Shown piece by piece: positions 46,749 through 59,913 of a stretch of 64,000 nt of DNA. Numbering within the stretch: the stretch's first letter is position 1; each line of letters starts with the position of its first letter. Source of the DNA: Malus domestica. Taxonomy: Eukaryota > Streptophyta > Magnoliopsida > Rosales > Rosaceae. The stretch covers positions 54,970,501 to 55,034,500 of the forward strand of contig NC_091675.1 in the NCBI RefSeq assembly GCF_042453785.1. The letters are read 5' to 3'. Under the pieces are notes generated by a model that saw only the letters and a list, made by a program, of their open reading frames with translations, was not told the origin of the DNA and ran no database searches. The translations under genes were made by a program, and so were the position numbers.

Positions 46749-48698
46749 TTACTCAGCTGATGACCCCGGCTCCTTAAAAATGAGGTTGATCATACTGATA
46801 GGAGCCTCCGGGAAAGGGTTAGTATCCACCATCATACTGGCCTGGGGTGAATCAAGTAGCAGCTTACCCTTCACTATAAGGTCTTGTACCCAATCTCTAA
46901 ACTGGACACAATTAACTATAGAATGGTTGAAGGTATAATGCAACTTGCAATACTTTTTCCCCCTGAGTTCCTCGGGCTTGGGCATCTTTTTGGCACTGTC
47001 GGGCAAAATTACTCTCGCCCGTACCAACTCTTCATAGATCTCTGGTGCCTTGGTTAAATCAAACGAATAACTCTGATACTTTGGGGGCTTCATGGGGACG
47101 AAACCACCATCATTCATCACGATTTTCTGATCCTTGACAGGTTGGACTAATCCTTTGATCGTCAATGGTTTGAAGGGTGTAGTCATCTCAGCAGCACATA
47201 CTTCTATATTTTCTTCCTCACGACCATCCTCGTGTTCGGGCCTGGTTTCTCCTACCTCCACATGGTGAATAATAGCCTTGTTTTTGTAGAAATGAGGGAC
47301 TTTGGAAGTGTGCTTCACTTGCTGTTCCTCTTGCAACAACCTCTCGTACTTCGTGGCAGCAATCACGAGTTCTTGCAGCTCACTGAACTGTGCATCATAT
47401 AACCTTTTTCTCAAAGGTAATTTTAAAGCCCTTTGAGCAATAGATATGAGCTGTGCTTGGTTGATGGGGAATTGGCATCTCATCTTGGTCCTCCTGAACC
47501 TCATCATGAAGTCTTCTGTGGATTCATGATCGTATTGTTTTACCTCCACTAGATCATTGATGGTCAATTCTGGCTCTATCCTGTAGAACTGTTCATGAAA
47601 AGCCATCTCCATTTGCCCCCAGTTGGCAATAGAGTTGGGGGGTAATAGAGAATACCATTGAGACGCCAGTCCTGCCAACGAAGTTCCAAACAACCTCAAT
47701 TTGTAGTTTGGATTGTCCTCATACGCCATACAGTGATTGGAGAATTTGAAAATATGGTCTCTGGAAGACACACTGCTGTCTTCACCTATGAAGGTGGGGA
47801 ATGCGGGCATCTTGAAGTTGAGAGGGAATGGATTTAGCTAGTCGATATGTTTAGGATACGGCTTCTGGTAAGTAATCCTGAACACTGGGCGAGCCCGCGG
47901 CTGGGCATTTTGAGTCACCGTTCTTCTTAACTCAGCCAATTCATCCCTTAGTTGTTGAGTGGCTAAATTATCATTATGATCGAGGATAGCTGATCCAATC
48001 TTCGGGCTCCGGTCATTACCCGCATTCGCTTCCCTCCTTGGTTTGGGTTTCCTCCAGTTAGATCCTCCACCTTTATTGACCATCGGGGGCGGTCTATAGG
48101 GTGGAGGTTTATCTGACGTAGTAGTGGTAGTAGTAGTGGTAGTCTCTTTTCCACTAGTTTCTCCCATCATACCTGGCATTCCGTACCTCATCCTTTCTTG
48201 TTCGTCCTTTCCCTTATTATTAAATTATAATAATGGGAAACTAAGAAACTCTGTCTTCGGGATCGGCTCCATCGCTGGTTGACTTCCCTCAAGAATTACC
48301 TTTTTCTTTCCCCTATCTCCTGTTTCTTCTAGTAGTGGAAATAAGGGAATGATTGGCTCATCTCTCGTGATAACCCGGCTCATTCCACTTCCTTGAGCAT
48401 CATTTGGAGTAGAGAACTCCAAATCAAGCCTTCTCTGTAAATTCCCTGTGAGCATACAGAGTCTGCTTACTTCTCCCTTTGTTTCTAGGGAGATCTTTTC
48501 CATGCTTTTTAACACTTGGATCATTGTAGCTTGTAGCTCTTCATTACTTCCCTTTCCTTGTGATCTTTCAGATGTAGTCGGGCTATCTGGAACCACCTGT
48601 CCGGATGGGGAAGAAGGATTTTCTGATTGTTCTGCCATTTGGAGAAGACCTTCATTTGGATTCTTTTTATCAAGTTTATGGTTCTTCTTTTTGGACAT
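46749..48698 (-). CDS. Gag-like protein of the 9.66-kb element, one frame with two in-frame stops
   Basis: From the ATG at 48698 the minus strand keeps one frame for 650 codons down to 46749, interrupted only by TAA at 48225-48227 and TAG at 47838-47840; no frameshift is seen. The first part is a polar region with a helical block (TMIQVLKSMEKISLETKGEV). The middle is Thr-rich with a heptad-like LRDELAELRRTV. The last part is the retrotransposon gag domain (LRLFGTSLAGLASQWYSLLP, then FHEQFYRIE and FMMRFRRTKMRC), followed by a CKLHYTFNHSIVNCVQF stretch in place of a typical CCHC knuckle. Gag packages element RNA. The stops may be mutations or readthrough sites. I treat it as recently broken or readthrough-dependent. 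Confidence 0.8.
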
Positions 48699-48720
48699 GC
48701 AAGATCTGGAAGTTTGGGTC

Positions 48721-48735
48721 CCACTGGGCGTGCCA
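48721..48735 (-). other. Primer-binding site candidate of the 9.66-kb element
   Basis: TGGCACGCCCAGTGG on the minus strand starts six bases inside the 5' LTR end. The position is right for a tRNA primer site; the tRNA is not identified. Confidence 0.6.
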
Positions 48736-48741
48736 AAACTA

Positions 48742-50386
48742 TGTTCGTGGCAGGAATTTCCGCTGGGGATGTTTCCTGGCCGACGAGCACACAGCTCCCC
48801 TGGAGGTTGGCATCGGTTGAGGGCTGCTGTCGGGCTTTTACTTCGTTTCTGGGCGTTGTCGGGCAAGTCTCGTCGGGCAAGGCTCTTCGGGCAAGGCTGA
48901 AAGAGAAGGACAGAGTTAACTTTGAGAGGTGCCTTTGTGGGGCCTTAGGTATAGGCATTGAGGCTCACAATCAAGGTTAACATTTAGGTGCTCAGGCGTG
49001 CCACTGCCATCTTTAGCATGGCAGATGTAAAATGGTTGTTGTTCTTTCATTGTATATATATAATGAATCCAAGAAACCGTGTTTAGTTATAACATGTGCC
49101 TTTGTGGGGCCTTAAATGTAGGCCTTGAGGCTTCCCGTACATAACTAAACCAGTACTCGAACGCATCATATGTATTCTTGTGATTGTAGGAATCTTCTAA
49201 CTATTATATTTCTGATTACCCGAATCCAAGGAATAGAACGAACCCAAATGGGTGCCTTTGTGGGGCCTTAGGTGTAGGCCTTGAGGCTTCCCATCAGAGT
49301 TCATTCTTATGCTTAGACTCTTAAGATCGCTGAATAGGATGAATCCAAATGGATGCCTTTGTGGGGCCTTAAGTGTAGGCCTTGAGGCTTTCCATTAGAG
49401 TCCATCCCATGCTTAAGCGTTCTATGATAATCATGATATAATAGAAAGAAAACTAGAAGGTAGGTCGATTACTTGCGCCCCAAGTAACTTCGGACTTCTC
49501 GTTTATCAAGGATTGTCGTGGATGGGTTAAGTCCACATAAAGTTCTTTTTTATGCCTTGAGGCCAAGGACTTTTAAACTAATCAGATTTACATGCCTGCG
49601 GGCTTAGGACTTGGATCTAATTTAAGCATTGAAGATATATTTAAATCAAATCCAAGTGTTGAGAAAGTTTTGTCATCGTGATTTTGCTAGGAACAACTTG
49701 CATATAACTAAAAACATACAACATATCGCTAGACTTTAAAGAAAGAAAAGACAAAGACATAACAAAGCAGGTCGGGCAAGATTAAACCTTATCAATTAAG
49801 GCTGATCGTCTTGCAGGTCCCTATCTTTGTGGTTCTATCACAGGTCTGAAAGCTTAGGTGGAGAGGGGAAAGGAGAATACAAAAGGGTGAATCGATACTA
49901 CAACAAGTTTGAACAAGGTAGCAGAGCTATTACAAAGTTTAGGAGAAAAGATTATCCCGAGGGGGATGAAAGCTTGGGCTGACTACAGCTTCGTTTGAAG
50001 GCAAATCTGGCTTTTTGAGCAGAGTTTGTGCTTTTGTTTGTTTGTTTGAGTGTCCTTATTCCTGCCTTCTCTTCCTCCTTTTATAGACTACTTGGTTTGG
50101 CTCCTGTAGCAACAGCTTTGCCCGAATGCAGTCTGAGGGTGATGACTCATCAGCTTTATTACATGTAATGCCACCATAAAGTACTTTATGGGCTGTGCAG
50201 TCTGATCAGTCTATACCACTTGGTCCTTGGGTAGGTAGGCAAGTGGCCTTTGTGAATTGTATCAAGTCAGAAAAGGCCCTTTCCTGCCTTCCCAAGTCTC
50301 GGCTGGGCTTTGATCTTTTATTCCTCCAGGCCTTCTTTTGGGCCGACTCCATCCTTGGGCCTAAAGTTCAGTTTTTAACCCAAACA
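48742..50386 (-). repeat. 5' LTR of the 9.66-kb element
   Basis: 1645 bp, same length as the 3' LTR and nearly identical. The TATA box lies at about 50077-50086. It starts TGTTTGGGTT on the minus strand. The four GCCTTTGTGGGGCCTTA motifs are conserved. Confidence 0.95.
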
Positions 50387-50391
50387 CTTGC

Positions 50392-52373
50392 TAAAAAAAA
50401 AAAAAAGGGTTTCAAATTGATTAAAAAAATGTAGTCCTTCGAGTATGCTCTTGACACCAACTTGTTAAAAACAGTTTTTAAGCCACAAATTTAAAATCCT
50501 TGTTTGGTAAGCCTATCTCAAAAGTCCAAACTTACGAGATACTAAACAACCTATTTCTTTGAAAAGACAAAAAATGTGTTTTTACAGTTAATTTTTTTCT
50601 TTCAGTTGTGGAATTGTCCTCCAACCCAAACAAAATCTCAGAGTACAAAATCTAGTTATACATTCGATCTACCTCTTGTTGTAATTAAACTTCCGTACCT
50701 CCATAGATTTAAGAACCATCACCAGTAACATGCAAAAGAAAGTAGAGATCATAAAGAACCTATGCACCGGCATGGTACCAGTCAAGGTTTCTCCAACGAT
50801 CAAGTCAGTAGGAGTGTCTTTAAAACTTAGATAGTAGGCTCAAGAATGATAGTATGATGTGGGACCATAATTTTTTGAGACCGGAGTAAAGGCTAAACGG
50901 ATCAACGATGCCACCACATCTAGTTGGATTCCAAAATGGTAGGTGAACCAGCAAGCCTCGTTGAGATCGACCATGCTTGCTCTGCAAGATACAAAAACCT
51001 GCTCTAACTAAGGATCATATTGGTTTCCTGTATTTTTCGAGATTCATACAATCTCGAGATTGGCTTGTGCCGCATACTCGCAAGTAGTTACAATCCTCAA
51101 ATGAAGCAATTTGTTTATGCTGGATATCTTTAGGATTCTTTCGGTTTAATACAAATTCTATATCCTGAAAAAACTATCTTCCGACTATTATAAATACACT
51201 CATCTAGGGCTCATCTATGGTGACACACATAACACACACTTCAGTCTCTTGTCTATTGCTTAAGTTATAAGATTTTATCCTAACTTGACCTTCGAAAATC
51301 CTTTGGCGGTACCACACCCAACAACTTTAGTTAACTATGGTTGTTTGTTCTTATCTGTAGGTGGCCGTTCTCGCATTCTTTATGATTAGCAGTGGTGCAA
51401 AATTTTAGTTCCAACATATGTGCTACATTTGATATGAACCCTATGGGGTTTATATATAGTATATACTAGTTAAGGAATACTCCTTATAACTTTTAAGAAC
51501 AGTAATCTTTAGTCAACTAGGTGAATCCTAGAGGAAATCTTTTCCTCTTAGGATGATGATTGCTTGAGACGCATGTCAATCTCGTTACAATAAGAATTTT
51601 TAAATACTCGAGGGATTTCCCTAATCAAGTTTTGATTAGGTTTTCCTTTCATGGAGGATAAGTAGATCTTTCTTGATGAAAGGAATCTCGCCTACGAATT
51701 TGGAGCATACCAAAGTAATTTGCTTCGACAATTTGGTTCGGTGAACTTGATCCAGTTTGAATCACCCACACCGGAGTTTACTAGCCACTTCAAGCTAGGG
51801 ATGCGCAAAATACCCGCGGTTACCCGCCATTTAAACTTCACGGTTACGGTTATGGGTATAACCGTTTACCTGTGAAATTTAAATGAGTGGTTATAGGTAT
51901 TAACCGCAGTTATAAACGGGTAACCGTTTACCCATTTATTTTATATATGTAAAATTAACACAAACCATTTTCTCTAATGGACAAAACTTAGATCAATGCT
52001 ATTGACTATAGTGCATGGTTTATATAGCGGTGTTTTTATTAATTAAAAAGTAATAAAAGATAATTCGTGGAGTATTTCTATCCTTAAATTGAATAAATCA
52101 AAAGAAATTTAAGTGAGAAAAATAAACGGGAGCGCACTGAAATCATTTCCCTTGCAGTATGCATGCATTAGATTTAGTTAAGATGTTAGTCAAATTACCA
52201 GTGGAATTGCAGGGTAGAGCGTCTGTGTCTTAGTCAAAGCTGCTAAGAGATACTGCATTTTATTAAGGGCATCTTCATTAAGATAATCTGCAAGTTCAAC
52301 AATGCTGGAATCATCTTTCAAATTTGCTACTTCTCGAACTTCCGTTGCAACCTTTTCTTGCATATGAGGGTGC
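50392..52373. other. Gene-free stretch with an LTR-like fragment and a hAT-like end
   Basis: 50880-51440 resembles the 3' half of a plus-strand LTR: a TATA-like TATTATAAATA near 51187, then CACACTTCAGTCTCTTGTCT and CCTTTGGCGGTACC, the kind of R-U5 sequence seen in plant gypsy elements. At 51796-51960, CTAGGGATGCGCAAAATACC followed by many ACCCGC/GGTAACCG motifs resembles one end of a hAT element; no matching right end was found. No coding sequence is seen. Confidence 0.4.
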
Positions 52374-55300
52374 TGTTAGCCTTATAAGGTTATACAATTA
52401 AAACACAAAAGAATGAGTGACTAACCTGATTCCAACGGCGGCCATGAAAGTCGAACACGAAAACAAGCAGGGCACGACAACACCAAGATCTTCTATAAAC
52501 TTCTAGCCGAATACAACTTCTCTATAGGAAGCATTATGTTGTGTTTTTTAGGGCTTATAGGGACTGATGTTTTTATATAGGCTAAAAGCTAGGGTTTCCA
52601 TCCATAAAGGAAACCTAAACTTACTTTATTAGCCTCCAAGTCAAGTATCATAATCATATTCAATTAAGGATTCCATCAATCTTATTTCCAATATAAGACA
52701 CCTTATATAGGATTGATATCTTTAAGAAATCAAATCACAATTAACATTATTCTTCAATATTACATTCCTATTACATGTAGTAGACCACTTAAAAGGTTGA
52801 TTATTGGATAAATCCAACATTCTCCCACTTGTGTACAAAATGTAATATTCACGTTTATACTTGAGATTGGAGACTAATGTCACTTTAGTGGCCATGTAAC
52901 AGTGATTACATCTCGTCCTTAATGCAATTTCTGTCAAATGCATTTCTTAACATGGAACTAACAAGGTTGTAGGGTTGACACAACCCAAAACCTTCATAAT
53001 CACACATGCGAAAATCTTCATTCACATGAAACACAAATTATGATCAAGAGATGAAACTTTAAATTAACCAAAATGTCTTACTTTATATCATCTCAGGTCC
53101 ACCTTATTGTAACTCACAAGTTACACTTTATGCTTCTTCGAAGCCTTAAATTTGCCAATGCAGATATCCTTCATCTAATGAAGCCACCATAACCTGCAGG
53201 TGTGAATACATTTCCAAAACAATCATGTATCACTTTCATTAGATTAGTAATAATACAAACAATGTTTGTAGCCAACGGACACAACTGAAAATACCAAATA
53301 GGCACATGTCCAAGTAAAATATCCCAAAAACTTCATAAAACAAATTAATTCAACACTTGTGAGCAAGATGAATTAATATGTTTTTGACATTGATTTATGC
53401 ACCATACCAGTTGCTTTCATAGTGATTTCCAACACCTGCGGGCAAGATGGAAATCCTCACAACTGAGGTAGTGCATAAACCATGTCATGCCATTTAATAT
53501 GCAATTTGATAACAACTTGATATCTGATATATATTTCATCAGATAATTGATTAGCACACGAAAAATGTGACTTAATGAATTCAACTGGAGATTAAAATGA
53601 ATACCTGGATTCTATACATACCTTATAGGTCATCTGCAAATGTAAGGTATTACTAACATGAAACTCAAACTCCCAATGATCTGCAACATCATTACTTAAT
53701 TTGCAAATCAATACATAAATCATACTTTTGAAAATATGCCTTTGGGAATAGCCTTACTCAATCAATGAATGCATATTACCTTAATGAAAGGTACAACTAA
53801 ACATGAAAGCATTCACCACTGTTACACAAAACTTGCATCTAACAACCATCTTATATGTATTAATAAGTCCACATTCATGCTAAGTCCTTATGAGCCCCAA
53901 AACAAATGATCAACCGAGAAATCCAAATGATTGCAAGTAATAGAAAATGTACGCATATACCAAGTATCCATTCGTGCAACTTAAACATATTATAGACATT
54001 CAAGTAACACAAAATCATGGAAGATAGAATAATGCTTTAATAGATTCATGCAAGTCCACTTAGTGGTCAAAATTTTAGAACAATTCCCACTAAGTTTTCA
54101 GAGTTCATACTTGCAAATAAGTTAATGAGTGTGAAGCCCAATTTTCGTTCACTAATTCTTCCACTTGGGCAAACACTTGTTAATATATTCTTTCAAAGAT
54201 GTACCTAAAGAAAATTGCCTTATATTTTAGACATAATAAAATAGATACTACAATCAACATAAAGTTGTCAAACAGAATTTTCAGCAACGAGTTACACTTA
54301 CTTTAGAATTAATCATAATTAATTTATAAGCTTGATTGCTACCAAATTTATACTGATCAAAATAGACATACTAATCTTCATAAAATAAAAATATAGAGCC
54401 GTTTTGGATCAACATAGTAGTCTAAAGTCATGTCTCAAACAAAAAAAAAAAACCAACATAATCTGCCAGTAACTGTCTATACGAGCATGGATTACTAGTG
54501 AATTCACCATAATTAAAATATATGGCAGAAAATTACGAAAATTTTCAGACACATATTAGACATCTATATGTTGAACATATCCAAAATTCAGGTCATTTGG
54601 TGACCATTAGACGTGTCATTCACCCGATTAAAATCAAGACACGCAATCTGCCAGAAACAATTATATGCATCTATCATGAATTTATACATCCATAACAAAT
54701 TCAATTTCATATCATTTCAATTTCGATGTCCAAAAGAAACTTTAGTAGTCAAATTTCATCCTTTAAACCGACATCATAATTCAAATTGAAAAGATTTACA
54801 AGCATAAGACTTAAACAATGCCATACATTAGCCTTGAATAATTTATTTTCTTCTCCCCTTATGGCACATAAAAATTGACTGATTAAAGCATTGTTTAAAT
54901 TCTTTAGGCATGGGAAAAACTAATAAACTATATACAAGTTTGAAGACTTATGCTTATCAATTTAGTCACATGCTCTGAATGAAATACATACCTTATGCCT
55001 TCATATGTTCACCACTTTTTTATAAACCTTCATATGTTCACCACTTCTTTATAAACATATTTATAATCACATGACCAACCACAATTCTCAAATAATAAAT
55101 AGATAAAATACAAATGAGAATTGTCACATAATTACGACAAACCTCATTTTATTTGTATATTGTTCTTGCTCTTGCCACCGAATGCTTTCTGCCATTCTCA
55201 GTCAATTCACAAGTTATGCGTCCATTTCATAATTAACTAGTCATATACAATTGACTATACCAAGATATGAAAGTAAAATTGTACATATTCCTTATGTGTT

Positions 55301-56738
55301 AATATCACTATGACCATAAGCAACAAAAGTACTACATAACTATTGCGTATCTGCCATATTATACATATATTTGTGTCTTGTATGGGATCATCTCAAGCTT
55401 AAAGCGATATATGACCACCCAATCCTTGTATAAAAACACACCATATGTCTATTTTGCTACATATTTGCAAATTTAAAATTTGATCCATATTGATTACTTC
55501 CCACAACAACCAATGACATGGCAATCCAATTCAGTCTATATATATGTCCCACACATTAAGACAACTGGTTAAAAAAATTGATTTGCACAAATTTATTTTA
55601 CCCATAGAAATAAGAAGCAATAAGGATTTGGGGTGTTTTCCAAAACATGTCCGTGAGGCATTTGAGGGGGTGCTTAGTGTCCCCTTTGCGTCTGTTCACC
55701 CTGGAAACTGCGGGTGGAGCTGATGAGGCCAGCCAATAGGCTCACTCATGTACTACTAACAAAATAGCCATGAACAAACAAGATATATATGCACATTTAT
55801 ATGTATGCTTCTGGGTATGCCTTAAAAATTCAACTTTTCCCAGACATACTAATTTCCACAGATTTGGTCTATTTGTCAAGGAGCCCCCATCTAAAACTTT
55901 AACATTTGGAGCAAAAATTACTTAACGATCTGCTGCTAGTTAAAAGAAACTGTAAAGCACTTGTTTAAACGAGGAGACCAAAAGGAAAGGTTATACCAGG
56001 ATTTCATATGCCAATGTATATATATGAACCTTCCCATCCATATGTTAATGCCTTCATGTCTTTTCCATTGTATGTTTTCATATGTGATTGGTAGACTTTC
56101 AACATTTATCCAAATATCAATTATTGATTAAGCTGTTTTCTTTCAGTCTCTAAAATCAATTTTTCTTAATAGATTTTAGGGCTGGTTTGGTATTACTGTG
56201 CTTTGAAAAAAAGCTGTTGTGAGAATAAGCGGCTGTGAAATAAATTAGCAGAGTGTTTAGTAAATTTTTTTGTAAAAGTGCTTTTGGAAAAAAAAGCAGT
56301 CTGATAGTGGGTCTTTTCATTAAAGGAGCATTGTAGCTCCGTGTGCTTTGAAAAAGAGCCAGTTTTCCAAAGCTGCAAATAACAGCTTCAGCTTTTTCCT
56401 TTGATTTCAGCTTATTCTCACAGCAACTTCCAAAATAAGCCTTTTTTTTTTCAGTTTACCAAACACCTAAAACCCTCCCAGCTTTTTTTCATGGGTGCTT
56501 TTTTTTTTAAGCACCTTACTCCCAAACCACCCCTTAATCATATAATCAGCTGCTCTGATACCAATTGTTAGCCTTATAAGGTTATACAATTAAAATACAA
56601 AAGAATGAGTGACTGACCTGATTCCAACGGCGGCTATGAAAGTTGAACACGAAAACAAGCAGGGCACGGCAACACCAAGATCTTCTATAAACTCCTAGCC
56701 GAATACAACTACTCTATGGGAAGCATTATGTTGTGTTT
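52374..56738 (-). mobile_element. Decayed, gene-empty LTR retroelement with initiator-Met primer site
   Basis: The left (3') LTR is 52374-52820 (447 bp, TGTTGGATTT at its minus-strand start). It is preceded on the minus strand by a purine tract AAGTGGGAGAA. The right (5') LTR starts at 56566 and matches the left one at about 95 percent over about 170 bp. It then stops at about 56738, so its U3 is missing. Next to it the minus strand reads TGGTATCAGAGCAG (56549-56562), the standard initiator-Met primer site. The 3.7-kb interior is AT-rich and has no frame longer than about 60 codons. The purine tract and primer site suit a Ty1/copia-type ancestor. Confidence 0.75.
56178..56535. mobile_element. 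MITE, copy 1 (GGCTGGTTTGG ends)
   Basis: Inverted ends AGGGCTGGTTTGGTATTACT and, read inward from the right, AAGGGGTGGTTTGGGAGTAA. The interior is rich in AGCTTTTT and AAAAGC blocks. It is inserted inside the decayed LTR element next to its primer site. The target duplication is unclear. Confidence 0.6.
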
Positions 56739-58896
56739 GCCAATGCATATATATATGTTCTGTTTTACTTTGGGAGAAATGAGGTCGTGTGTGAGTGCCA
56801 ATGGATCTTGTAAGTGAATTAGCGCTAAGGAAAAAAGGGAGGTCGTGGCAAAGGGGAAGTTGGAAAAAAATGGACTTCAAGAGAAATGGCAGAATATGGG
56901 AGGTTGAGAGAAGAGGAAAGGTACGATGGGAGTTCTTTGTGGGTGTAGGTATATTTTTTTGGAAACTCGTAAGATTTAAAAATAATTTTCATTTTTATAC
57001 CAGATAGTTTTTATTTTAAATTTTCTAATAAAAACATATCTTTATACAAAGAATAATACTTTTAAAGTTAGAGTTTCTAAGTAGCATATCAAACAGGTCG
57101 TAATATTCTTGAGTTAGGGAGTGAACTAAGATTTAGAACATGTTGAGTATCAATTAATATTTTGTCCAAACAAAACTATACATCATCCAGATGAGGTTAT
57201 CCGATTTTACGTACAATATGAAACACATAAATATAAATACACAACACAAGTAATCAAGTCTTATTTTAGAAAAAAAAAAAATCAGCCATCATACTCTATG
57301 TTGAGCAAAAATTGCAAAATCTTTCTTGAATGAGCCTTCACCAAACATATTTCCACTCTTGTTATAAAATTAATTAATCGTATGACTGTAAGATGTCTTA
57401 TTGGGCCTTCAAATAAGTTTTGAATTTCCAATCCAATTGAGCTTATAAATTGTTGTGCATGACAACTTCCATTACACATCCCAAAAATGCTCAATAACAC
57501 TTAACCCGCGGCCATACATAGCAAGGCTAGAGTTTTCGCACGAGTGTAAGCTCTTTACAAAGGACTTTAAGTCTCTTGCGGCTTTAGTGTTTCATTCTTG
57601 TAGAGAGAACATCTCTCCTCTTCCATTACGACACTAATGTTGAGGAGAAGCTGCTAGCATCATTGTCTCCTCAAGATTCATCATCTTCTTTGAAAATCAA
57701 CTTGGCGTACGTATGGAGATTTAGATCTCTTCTCCCTTGGTGACTTTTCGAGAATCATTTCATGGTTCAAAGAAAGTATAGAGAAGCTTTGATTGGAGAC
57801 ATTCTATCCAAAGTGTAGGGTTTGGTTTTAGAACCAAAGTGTGGATTTTGATTAAATGATTTTTCTCCCTTATCTCTTTAGAAACTAGATTCGTTATGCC
57901 TTGAAGATAATGAGAAAATCGTTTTGTTTTATAAATATATGATGATCTAGCTTTTGTTGCCTAACCTTTGTTAAAAGCATGAGTTATTCAAATAAAACCT
58001 TAATTATTTCAAAAGATTTCCTTCACATGTTATCCAAACTCACCAAAGACGATCAAGCATTCATACAAGGCTTTACTGAATGCAATGCCAATAAGAAAAA
58101 CGCCTCTATGAGGAGGGGAAACAACCGCTTAAACATTGTGGAAGACCAAAGAAGGTCCAGACGCCTCATATCCACCAGCATGGCCAAAGCACGAACAATA
58201 AACAAAGCCACCAAGATTATTAGCATCTCCTCCTCGCCTTGTTCTATGATAGAGCTTCCATACTAAGCCTAAGATCTACCAATATCAACTAAGAGCACCA
58301 AAGAGAAGACCCTAAAACAACTATGGAACGAAAAGCAGAACCTTGGAAATGCCAAGGAAAATATAAAACTAGCCCAAAAGACTAGGGGAAAAAGCTCTCC
58401 ACAAGATTTCAACTTAAATTCAGTCTCTAAATAAATTATGTGCAATCTAATTATCTGTAATGACTAAAAGAAAAATGTATTTTGATGTAGTTCTTATGGC
58501 GCAAAAATACTAATAAAGCTGCAAAATACTACTAAGGGCGGAAAATGGTGAGTAATAATATCTAATAGCTTGTAAATAGTGTCTTTTGAATTACATAGAT
58601 GTGTAACATTCAACATGTGCCGTTGAAAGTTAAGGATGACATCTAGCCCGTTGAAACATGAATATTTATTTTTCTTTGTTATGAGGGTTCGGTTTATGGC
58701 TCCTCTTGACTATTTGTAATTTCTTATTGTTTTATTTAATAAAATATCACCTTGTACTGTTGGAGTTTCTCATTTAAAAATGATTTCTCTTTAGTAAAAT
58801 ATATCATCTCACCTCATACCCCTTTTAAAAAACAAGCGCTATCATGCCTTCTCCGCTTCATCAAATAGAGAGATTTTTCATTGTGACCGGTACATA
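56739..58896. other. AT-rich stretch without recognised genes
   Basis: Short ORFs at 56795-57007 and 57979-58266 have no recognisable domain. 57500-57780 is slightly more balanced in composition and may be an old LTR or gene fragment, but nothing can be named. Confidence 0.4.
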
Positions 58897-58897
58897 T

Positions 58898-59216
58898 GGG
58901 CTGGTTTGGTATTGCTGTGCTTTGAAAAACAACTGCTTCTGCTGTGCTGTGAGAATAAGCTGCTATGAAATAAAGCAGCAGAGTGTTTGGTAATTTTTTT
59001 TTGTAAAAGTGCTTTTGAAAAAAAAAAACAGTATTATAGTGTTTGATAAATTTTTATGTAAAACAGATGTGAAAAAAAACTAGTTTTTTCAAAGCTGGGT
59101 TTTGTAGCTTTGTGTTTTTGGCTTTTTTTTTCACCAAAAACTGTGAAAAAAAGCTGGCTTTTTTTGATAGCCACTTTTTTTTTTTTTTTCAGAATCACCT
59201 CAGTATCAAACCAGGG
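58898..59216. mobile_element. MITE, copy 2 (same family as 56178-56535)
   Basis: Left end GGGCTGGTTTGGTATTGCTG and right end, read inward, CCCTGGTTTGATACTGAGGT. It shares the TGTGCTTTGAAAAA and GTGAGAATAAGC blocks with copy 1. CATA flanks both sides at nearly the right position, but the target duplication is not certain. Confidence 0.65.
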
Positions 59217-59788
59217 CATAGGATAGTACACTATGTGTTATTATACAAATGATGAAATATGTGTGCTAAAAAGTTAATAACTTAAAAAATAAAATTTCCC
59301 ACCACTTGTATTAAAACACGTGATGTACCACTTGTATTCCTGTCACAATAAAAAATTTCTCCATTAAATGAATGCGTCCAATGACGCATATTGGGTGTGA
59401 TAGAAGGACTTTTCTGTTGTCGTGACATTTTGGCCAAGAAATTTACAAAGAACTAGAGAGGCCAACAACTAATTAGGTCACGTGAAGAACTAGAAGCATT
59501 GTTTTTTTTTTTGGCAAACAACCACAAGCATTGTTTTGTATTTGTGCTGGGCATTGTGCAAGGGTAGTGCTATATCTGTTTTTACTTCTTACACGTTTCT
59601 TTTAATTTTTTATTTTCGGATCTAATGTATTGAAGAAAATCAATGGCAAAAAATTAACAAGAGTGTGAAAAGTAAAATAGAAATATGAATAACACTTTCC
59701 AATACCACAAAGCTAGCTAGTGTGGCAAAACCATCATAAGCATGGACCTCCTTGGACTAGTCTCTCTAACAACAAGAAAATAAATTGT

Positions 59789-59913
59789 ATGACACCGGTA
59801 CATCGTTGCAGCGACTTTTCTATGCCAATCATGTAATAATATGTGAAGAAACCTTAAAACATATTATTGCATTATTATCATGAAAAGTCATTGTAAAACT
59901 GTAACCGTGTCAT
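59789..59913. repeat. Fold-back inverted repeat
   Basis: ATGACACCGGTACATCGTTG on the left pairs imperfectly with the right arm ending GTAACCGTGTCAT. Further pairing runs through CGACTTTTC/GAAAAGTC and ATAATATGT/ACATATTAT to a short loop near 59845-59855. It would fold into a hairpin of about 60 bp per arm and looks like a small MITE. Confidence 0.65.

Larger units (their letters stand above)
40721..50391 (-). mobile_element. 9.66-kb non-autonomous LTR retrotransposon carrying gag and an antisense multi-exon gene
   Basis: The element spans 40726-50386 and is flanked by perfect copies of CTTGC (40721-40725 and 50387-50391). On the minus strand, the order is 5' LTR (50386-48742), primer-site candidate, gag-like gene (48698-46749), antisense gene (convergent, ending 46570), polypurine tract and 3' LTR. 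The interior is 6371 bp. Only 178 bp separate gag from the antisense gene, so protease, reverse transcriptase, RNase H and integrase are absent and enzymes must come from a partner. The two LTRs have the same length and differ by about 22 substitutions by eye, so the insertion is recent. The gag type suggests Ty3/gypsy. Confidence 0.92.

Noticed and set aside
48448..48980. Plus-strand ORFs crossing the 5' LTR boundary
   Set aside because: Shadows of gag and LTR sequence; the same peptides recur at the other LTR (40722-40964).
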